A stretch of 5,445 bases of DNA, from assembly GCA_031119515.1 (NCBI GenBank), contig JAVHXR010000209.1:1-5445 (forward strand), written 5' to 3'. Positions 1 to 4,068 of this stretch are shown in pieces. Within the stretch, counting starts at the first letter, position 1, and every line of letters begins with the position of its first letter. The stretch is from Propionicimonas sp. Its GTDB lineage: Bacteria; Actinomycetota; Actinomycetes; Propionibacteriales; Propionibacteriaceae. Both the position numbers and the translations under genes were made by a program. The notes beneath the pieces are model-generated. The model had not been told where the DNA came from and made no database searches. It worked only from the letters and a program-made list of their open reading frames with translations.

Positions 1-555
1 GAGGTGGATCCCCTTGCTGCCCGAGGTGACCGGGACCGGGTCGAGGCCGACCGCGGCCAGCGCCTCCCGCACCCAGCCCGCCACCTCAGCGCATCCGGCC
101 AGCGACACCCCGTCGCCAGGGTCGAGGTCGAGGACGAGCCGGTCGGGGTTCTGCGGCGTCCCGTCCGGTGCGAACCGCCACTGCGGCACGTGCAGTTCCA
201 GCGCGGCCAGCTGCCCCAGCCAGGTCAGGGTGGCGAGGTCGTCCACCACCGGGTAGTCGTTGCTGCGCCGCTCGTGCTGGATCGGGTAGCGGCGAACCCA
301 GTCCGGGGTGCCGGGCGGCAGGTCCTTGGCGAAGAAGACCCTGCCCGCACCCTCGGCGCCCACCCCGTCGGGCCAGCGCTTGCGGGTCACCGGACGCTGC
401 CGCAGCAACGGCAGCAGCACCCCGGCGACCTCGGCGTAGTAGGCGATCACCTCCGCCTTGGTCGTCCCCGTCGCCGGGTAGAGCACCTTGTCCAGGTTCG
501 TCAGCTTGAGGTGGCGGCCGTCCACCACCACCGTCTCGCCAGCGCCAGCGACCAT
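1..555 (-). CDS. ligD: LigD-type DNA polymerase/primase domain (NHEJ), 3' end outside window
   Basis: The gene runs from an ATG at 555 off the left edge; 185 N-terminal residues are visible. They match the polymerase domain of bacterial DNA ligase D, an archaeo-eukaryotic primase-type enzyme that fills and extends broken DNA ends with a preference for ribonucleotides, working with Ku. Visible signatures in order are LTNLDKVLYPATGTTK (about 18-33), RKRWPDGV (58-65), HVPQW with H122, LDLDPG with metal-binding D143 and D145, and VTSGSKGIHL (176-185). All catalytic residues expected in this part are present; the third metal-binding acid would lie beyond the edge. The spacing is close to that of mycobacterial LigD, where the same domain opens a polymerase-nuclease-ligase fusion. 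Whether this gene is such a fusion or a stand-alone polymerase cannot be seen. The ATG is chosen because AGGA lies 7 nt upstream and the family match starts soon after; TTG at 558 is an alternative start. Confidence 0.93.
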   Translation of the reverse strand, partial: MVAGAGETVVVDGRHLKLTNLDKVLYPATGTTKAEVIAYYAEVAGVLLPLLRQRPVTRKRWPDGVGAEGAGRVFFAKDLPPGTPDWVRRYPIQHERRSNDYPVVDDLATLTWLGQLAALELHVPQWRFAPDGTPQNPDRLVLDLDPGDGVSLAGCAEVAGWVREALAAVGLDPVPVTSGSKGIHL

Positions 556-561
556 CAACCC

Positions 562-567
562 ATCCTG
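562..567 (-). promoter_or_regulatory. Ribosome binding site or weak -10 of the ligD-like gene
   Basis: On the minus strand CAGGAT (567 to 562) sits 6 nt before the ATG at 555. The AGGA inside it is a plausible Shine-Dalgarno with 7 nt spacing. The same hexamer also has the position of a -10 box for a leaderless mRNA (compare TANNNT, but with C in the first position). The two readings cannot be separated from sequence; the ribosome-site reading is simpler. Confidence 0.4.
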
Positions 568-685
568 CCGCACACCGGTGGGCCGCCGGCAGGGCAAAGC
601 TGCCCATCGCCGCGGTCCGGTGGCCCGGGGGCGGGGGACGGTTCCTCGGACGGGCACGCGGTCGGCGGGTGTCGGCGCGGCCGGT

Positions 686-691
686 TAGGGT
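686..691 (+). promoter_or_regulatory. -10 element TAGGGT for a leaderless transcript
   Basis: TAGGGT fits the actinobacterial -10 consensus TANNNT and ends 6 nt before the ATG at 698. Transcription would therefore start at or within a base of the A of the ATG, giving an mRNA without a 5' leader. The first three bases of the box are also an in-frame TAG stop, so the coding frame cannot extend upstream. There is no convincing -35 hexamer near 663-668, which is common in this promoter class, and no strong Shine-Dalgarno. The rest of the 142-bp divergent spacer (556-697) shows only GC-rich sequence with no clear operator. Confidence 0.65.
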
Positions 692-697
692 GCTGGG

Positions 698-1297
698 ATG
701 GCCGCGGACGAGGACAGCTGGATCACCACCCACGACTGGTCGCAGCCGGTCGACGGCGACCACCTGCGGCTGATCCGCAGCCGTCCCGGGCTGTACGCCC
801 CCGGTGGCGTGCTGCACCTCGTCCTCGAGGTGGTGGCCTACGCCGACGACGAGGCGAGGGAACTCGGCCGCCGGGGCCGCTGCGAGATCGTCCTGTTCCC
901 CGACGGGTCGGTCAGCGTGGCCGATGACGGCCGCGGCACCGACACCAGGATGACGACGGACGGCCGGATCGTCCGCAAGCCCGTCATGGCGACCCGCGAC
1001 CTGCGGTTCTTCGACAGCCGCGAGCCGCAACTGCTGCCGGACGGGCAGCCGCGCCGCGGCATCTCCGTCGTCGCCGCGCTCAGCGAGTGGCTGGTGCACA
1101 CCAACCACCGCGCCGACGGCTCCTGGCAGCAGCGGTACCGGGCGGGGGTCCCGCTGGACGGGTTGACCAGCGTGGCATCGGACGGGCGCGGCACGACGGT
1201 CCGGTTCCTGGCCCGCGACCTGGCACCGGTCGGTCGCGACGACCTCACGCCGGCCACACGGTTCGAATGGCTCGACGTGTCCTGCCGGATCGCCTGA
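698..1297 (+). CDS. GyrB-like GHKL ATPase-domain protein with altered nucleotide site
   Basis: This 199-residue soluble protein lines up with the N-terminal ATPase domain of DNA gyrase B and with nothing else of that enzyme. Landmarks are RSRPGLY (27-33; gyrase RKRPGMY), LHLVLEVVAYADDEA (39-53; the N-box), VADDGRG (74-80; the Asp that holds adenine), RRGISVVAALSEWL (119-132; gyrase GLHGVGVSVVNAL region) and GTTVRF (165-170). The catalytic-base Glu (E44) and the adenine Asp (D76) are kept. The N-box Asn that binds magnesium is Tyr48, the Asp before it is Ala47, and the glycine/histidine-rich ATP lid is mostly lost (P118, R119 and R120 replace His, Gly and Val). The transducer domain with its catalytic Lys is absent. 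It may bind nucleotide weakly or act as a non-hydrolysing scaffold. ATG 698 is the first start after an in-frame TAG at 686. It is transcribed divergently from the ligD-like gene and converges on lon. The fold is well supported; the function is unknown. Confidence 0.87.
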   Translation: MAADEDSWITTHDWSQPVDGDHLRLIRSRPGLYAPGGVLHLVLEVVAYADDEARELGRRGRCEIVLFPDGSVSVADDGRGTDTRMTTDGRIVRKPVMATRDLRFFDSREPQLLPDGQPRRGISVVAALSEWLVHTNHRADGSWQQRYRAGVPLDGLTSVASDGRGTTVRFLARDLAPVGRDDLTPATRFEWLDVSCRIA

Positions 1298-1324
1298 CCG
1301 CCGGCGACGGCCCACTGCCAGGCC

Positions 1325-1359
1325 AGCGCGCGGTCCGGGCAGCCGGTCGGACCCGCGCT
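1325..1359 (+). terminator. Hairpin downstream of the GyrB-like gene
   Basis: The arms at 1325-1337 and 1348-1359 pair over 12 bp with a single bulged C and a 10-nt loop, starting 28 nt after the stop codon at 1297. No U-tract follows, which is usual for GC-rich actinobacterial terminators. Since a hairpin reads on both strands and the flanking genes converge, it could also stop transcripts leaving lon. Confidence 0.55.
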
Positions 1360-1390
1360 GATCGCCGTCGCTGCGGTGACTCCCGTCCCG

Positions 1391-1406
1391 GGCCGGCGAA
1401 CCGGCC
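1391..1406 (-). terminator. Perfect hairpin directly after the lon stop codon
   Basis: GGCCGG and CCGGCC form a perfect 6-bp GC stem around a 4-nt loop (UUCG in the lon transcript). It begins with the base after the TGA of lon (1409-1407). There is no U-tract. A role as a short terminator or 3'-end stabiliser is likely, perhaps together with the larger hairpin at 1325-1359. The remainder of the convergent spacer holds no gene. Confidence 0.55.
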
Positions 1407-3716
1407 TCAGGCTGCCGCGGCGGCGCCTGTCGAGGCCGGCTCGAGCGCGGTGTCCAGGATCTCGCGGACGTCGGAGACGATGTGGACCTCGAGCTCCTTC
1501 AGGATCTCGGCCGGGACGTCGTCCAGATCGGGTTCGTTGCGCTGCGGCAGGTAGACCTCGGTCAGGCCGGCACGCTGCGCGGCGAGCAGCTTCTGCTTCA
1601 CGCCGCCGATCGGCAGCACGCGTCCGGTCAGCGAGACCTCGCCCGTCATCCCGACCTCGGCACGCACCTTGCGTCCGGTCAGCAGCGAGACCAGCGCCGT
1701 CGTCATGGTGACGCCGGCCGACGGCCCGTCCTTCGGGACCGCACCCGCGGGCACGTGCAGGTGGAGCGGGTGGTCGAGCTGGTCGGCCGGCACCCCGAGG
1801 GCGTCGGCGTGCGCCCGGACGTAAGACAGCGCGATCTGCGCGGACTCCTTCATCACGTCGCCCAGCTGGCCGGTCATGGTGAGCGTCGGGGTCGACCCGG
1901 GCTGCACCGACGCCTCGATGAAGAGCACGTCTCCACCCATCCCCGTCACGGCGAGCCCGGACGCGACGCCCGGCACGGCGGTCCGCTCGCCGGACTCCGG
2001 CAGGAAGCGGGGCCGCCCGATCAGCTCCTTCAGTGACGCCGGCTCGATCGTGGCCGGGAGCTCTTTGAGCGCGACCTTGCGGAACGCCTTCGCCAGCAGC
2101 CGTTCGATCGCCCGGACGCCCGCCTCGCGGGTGTAGTGGGCGGCGATCTCGCGCAGCGCGTCGTCGCTCACCGCGACCTCGTCCGGGGTCAGCGCAGCCC
2201 GCTCCAGCAGCCGCGGGACCAGGAAGTCGCGGGCGATCGCGACCTTGTCGTCCTCGGTGTAGCCGTCGATCGAGATCAGTTCCATCCGGTCGAACAGGGC
2301 GGCCGGGATGGTGTCGAGGACATTAGCGGTCGCGATGAACAGCACGTCCGACAGGTCGAGGTCGAGTTCCAGGTAGTGGTCACGGAAAGTGTGGTTCTGC
2401 GCCGGGTCGAGCACCTCGAGCAGGGCCGCCGCCGGGTCGCCGCGGTAGTCGGCGCCGACCTTGTCGACCTCGTCGAGCAGCACCACCGGGTTCATCGACC
2501 CGGCCTCCTTGATCGCGCGGACGATCCGGCCCGGCAGCGCGCCGACGTAGGTGCGACGGTGCCCACGGATCTCGGCCTCGTCCCGGACGCCGCCGAGCGC
2601 CACCCTGACGAACTTCCGTCCCAGGGTGCGCGCCACCGACTCCCCGAGCGAGGTCTTGCCGACCCCGGGCGGGCCGGCCAGCAGGATGACCGCGCCGGAA
2701 CCGCGTCCGCCGACCACCTCGAGCCCTCGCCTGGCCCGGCGGGCGCGGACGCCGAGGTACTCCACGATCCGTTCCTTGACCTCGACGAGGCCGTGGTGGT
2801 CGGCGTCCAGCACCGCACGGGCCGCCTCCAGATCGGTGGAGTCCTCCGTCCTGCTGTTCCAGGGCAGTTCCAGGACGGTGTCCAGCCAGGTCCGGATCCA
2901 GCCGGCCTCGGGGTTCTGGTCGCTGGAGCGCTCCAGCTTGTCGACCTCGCGCAGCGCGGCCTCCCGGACAGGTTCGGGCAGGTCGGCGGCCTCGACCCGG
3001 GCGCGGTAGTCCTCGCTGCCCTCGGGTTCGCCCTCGCCGAGTTCCTTGCGGATCGCCTTGAGTTGCTCGCGCAGCAGGAACTCGCGGTTGCGCTGCTCGA
3101 CCGATTCGCGGACGTCCTCGCCGATCTTCTCGGTGACCTCGGTCTCGGTGAGGTGGTCGCGGGTCCACTCGATCAGGCGGGTCAGGCGCGCCTCGACGTC
3201 CGGGGTCTCCAGCAACTGCCGCTTGCGGTCGTTGGACAGGTACGGCGCCCAGCCCGCGGTGTCGGCCAGCGCGCTCGGGTCGTCGATCGCGCTCACGGTG
3301 TCGATCACCTGCCATGCCTCGCGACGCTGCAGCACGGCGACCACCAGTCGCTTGTACTCCTCGGCGAGTTCGTGGACGCGGTCCGTGGCGGGCGCGTCGC
3401 CGACGGTCTCGGCCTCGACCCACAGCGCCGCACCGGGGCCGGTGACGCCGCTGCCGATCCGGGCACGCTCGCCGGTGCGCAGCACCGCGGCCTGGGCGCC
3501 GCCGCGAATCCGTCCGACCTTCTCGACGGTCGCGACGACGCCGTAGGCCGCGTACCGGTCGTCCAGGCGCGGGGCGGCGAGCAGTTCGCCGTCGGATGAG
3601 GTCTGGGCGGCGTCGATGGCGGCCTGGGCGGCCTCGTCCAGCGGAATCGGGACGATCATCCCGGGCAGCAGGACGACATCGTCGAGGAACAGGACGGGGA
3701 GTCGCTTGGTAGGCAT
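1407..3716 (-). CDS. lon: ATP-dependent protease Lon (LonA), complete
   Basis: Cytosolic AAA+ serine protease that unfolds and degrades damaged and regulatory proteins. From the ATG at 3716 it is 769 residues, normal for actinobacterial LonA. The N-terminal substrate-binding LON domain begins with LPVLFLDDVVLLPGMIVP (6-23) and is followed by a helical linker (about 190-330). The AAA+ module has Walker A GPPGVGKT (348-355), Walker B VVLLDEVDK (411-419), sensor-1 Asn465, arginine finger R477 and sensor-2 R535. The protease domain has KDGPSAG with catalytic Ser666 and PIGGVKQK with catalytic Lys709, the same 43-residue separation as in E. coli Lon. The C-terminus is an alanine tail. The open frame continues upstream to 3968, but that stretch is repeat DNA, lacks family similarity and would run through the operator; ATG 3716 has GAAGGA 6 nt before it and starts exactly where Lon homology starts. 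It probably has its own promoter with HspR and sigma-R-type control. No key residue is missing. Confidence 0.98.
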   Translation of the reverse strand: MPTKRLPVLFLDDVVLLPGMIVPIPLDEAAQAAIDAAQTSSDGELLAAPRLDDRYAAYGVVATVEKVGRIRGGAQAAVLRTGERARIGSGVTGPGAALWVEAETVGDAPATDRVHELAEEYKRLVVAVLQRREAWQVIDTVSAIDDPSALADTAGWAPYLSNDRKRQLLETPDVEARLTRLIEWTRDHLTETEVTEKIGEDVRESVEQRNREFLLREQLKAIRKELGEGEPEGSEDYRARVEAADLPEPVREAALREVDKLERSSDQNPEAGWIRTWLDTVLELPWNSRTEDSTDLEAARAVLDADHHGLVEVKERIVEYLGVRARRARRGLEVVGGRGSGAVILLAGPPGVGKTSLGESVARTLGRKFVRVALGGVRDEAEIRGHRRTYVGALPGRIVRAIKEAGSMNPVVLLDEVDKVGADYRGDPAAALLEVLDPAQNHTFRDHYLELDLDLSDVLFIATANVLDTIPAALFDRMELISIDGYTEDDKVAIARDFLVPRLLERAALTPDEVAVSDDALREIAAHYTREAGVRAIERLLAKAFRKVALKELPATIEPASLKELIGRPRFLPESGERTAVPGVASGLAVTGMGGDVLFIEASVQPGSTPTLTMTGQLGDVMKESAQIALSYVRAHADALGVPADQLDHPLHLHVPAGAVPKDGPSAGVTMTTALVSLLTGRKVRAEVGMTGEVSLTGRVLPIGGVKQKLLAAQRAGLTEVYLPQRNEPDLDDVPAEILKELEVHIVSDVREILDTALEPASTGAAAAA

Positions 3717-3722
3717 GAGCAG

Positions 3723-3728
3723 TCCTTC
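3723..3728 (-). promoter_or_regulatory. Ribosome binding site of lon
   Basis: GAAGGA on the minus strand, 6 nt before the ATG at 3716. It is the strongest Shine-Dalgarno in the window and decides the lon start against the longer open frame. Confidence 0.85.
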
Positions 3729-3731
3729 AAA

Positions 3732-3752
3732 GTTGAGTGCAACAGGCTCAAC
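3732..3752 (-). promoter_or_regulatory. HAIR operator (HspR binding site) upstream of lon
   Basis: The plus strand reads GTTGAGT, 7 nt, GCTCAAC. The core TTGAG-N9-CTCAA is identical to that of the HAIR consensus CTTGAGT-N7-ACTCAAG bound by the heat-shock repressor HspR, which in streptomycetes controls dnaK, clpB and lon. The site lies just upstream of the ribosome binding site, 16 nt from the lon start, and covers the presumed -10 and transcription start, as expected for repression. The outermost base pair differs from the consensus (G/C instead of C/G). It implies that lon is induced when HspR is titrated by DnaK clients during heat shock. Confidence 0.87.
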
Positions 3753-3776
3753 CACTCCGCACCCGGTGTTGTTCCC
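3750..3776 (-). promoter_or_regulatory. Sigma-R/sigma-H-like ECF promoter of lon
   Basis: On the minus strand GGGAAC (3776-3771) is followed by 18 nt and GTT (3752-3750). This fits the GGAAT/C-N18-19-GTT pattern of thiol-stress ECF sigma factors (SigR of Streptomyces, SigH of Mycobacterium), whose regulons include proteolysis genes. The start point would fall near 3740-3743, leaving a leader of about 25 nt with the ribosome binding site. The GTT is the first arm of the HAIR operator. No convincing housekeeping -10 (TANNNT) is visible between 3717 and 3800. The motif is short and could occur by chance, but its position is right. Confidence 0.55.
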
Positions 3777-3896
3777 GCCCTCGACCACGCTGGACACTTC
3801 CCGCCGAGGACGGCGACAACCGTCCAGCAAGGCTGGGTGCCGCCCGCGGGTGCGTCCCCGGTGAACCGGGTCAGGAACCGTCCCCGCGAACCGCGG
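3753..3896. repeat. Long direct repeat, copy A (lon-proximal)
   Basis: First of two adjacent copies of a GC-rich non-coding module. It starts with CACTCCGCACCCGG, then has a divergent block (3767-3790), then a 96-nt core (3791-3886) that differs from copy B at only three positions (3834, 3860, 3861). It ends with one full tail unit (3863-3886) and a truncated one (3888-3893). A stem-loop lies at 3808-3825. The copy ends next to the lon HAIR operator, and its divergent block contains the GGGAAC of the putative lon promoter. I see no terminal inverted repeats, transposase or target duplication. Confidence 0.9.
3808..3825. other. Stem-loop in repeat copy A
   Basis: GGACGG, 6-nt loop CGACAA, CCGTCC: a perfect 6-bp stem on either strand, identical in both repeat copies. 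No U-tract follows, so a terminator role is possible but not shown. Confidence 0.5.
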
Positions 3897-3945
3897 CACT
3901 CCGCACCCGGGCGTTGCCCCACCCACACTGGACACTTCCCGCCGA

Positions 3946-3963
3946 GGACGGCGACAACCGTCC
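3946..3963. other. Stem-loop in repeat copy B
   Basis: Same perfect 6-bp stem and 6-nt loop as at 3808-3825. It lies about 100 nt downstream of the dehydrogenase stop on the minus strand and could help end that transcript before the lon promoter. Confidence 0.5.
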
Positions 3964-4000
3964 AGCAAGGCGGGGTGCCGCCCGCGGGTGCGTCCCCAAT

Positions 4001-4068
4001 GAACCGGGTCAGGAACCGTCCCCGGTGAACCGGGTCAGGAACCGTCCCCGCGAACCGGGTCAGGAACC
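4001..4068. repeat. 25/26-bp tandem tail repeats
   Basis: GAACCGGGTCAGGAACC occurs exactly at 4001-4017, 4027-4043 and 4052-4068, and once more in copy A at 3863-3879. GTCCCCG plus one or two bases separates the units. Inside each unit GAACC recurs after 12 nt, giving a finer 12/13-nt rhythm. The last unit overlaps the 3' end of the dehydrogenase gene. Confidence 0.92.

Larger units (their letters stand above)
3897..4068. repeat. Long direct repeat, copy B, with tandem tail
   Basis: Second copy, offset 144 nt from copy A at its left end and 138 nt in the core because the divergent block is 6 nt shorter. It starts with the same 14 bases and carries the same 96-nt core (3929-4024). It then continues through two further tail units into the last codons of the dehydrogenase gene. 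The offset of 138 is divisible by three, so translations in some frames stay open through both copies; these are not genes. Together copies A and B fill nearly all of the 343-bp gap between lon and the dehydrogenase. Confidence 0.9.

Noticed and set aside
86..1315. Long minus-strand open frame across the GyrB-like gene and most of the LigD region
   Set aside because: It is antisense to the plus-strand GHKL gene, overlaps the ligD-like gene in another frame, is Arg/Pro/Gly-rich low-complexity sequence and matches no family I recognise. It is a by-product of high GC.
2136..3599. 487-codon plus-strand open frame antisense to lon
   Set aside because: It lies entirely opposite the intact lon coding sequence, with composition typical of mirror frames in GC-rich genes; no motif or credible start signal.
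3735..3780. Possible tRNA-like stretch (GGAGTGGTTGAGCC resembles a D-arm)
   Set aside because: No acceptor stem, anticodon arm or T-arm can be formed; the similarity is accounted for by the HAIR operator next to the repeat.
3883..3896. ClgR-type operator (GTTCGC followed by GCG)
   Set aside because: GTTCGC occurs on the minus strand here and near 4052, but the second half (GCG at the right spacing) is missing and the motif is part of the repeat unit.
4001..4068. Possible CRISPR-like array
   Set aside because: Units are 17 bp with 8-9 bp nearly identical interludes, with no unique spacers of 30 bp or more and no cas genes.
3753..4068. Insertion sequence or MITE
   Set aside because: No terminal inverted repeats, target-site duplication or transposase remnant could be seen; kept only as direct repeats.
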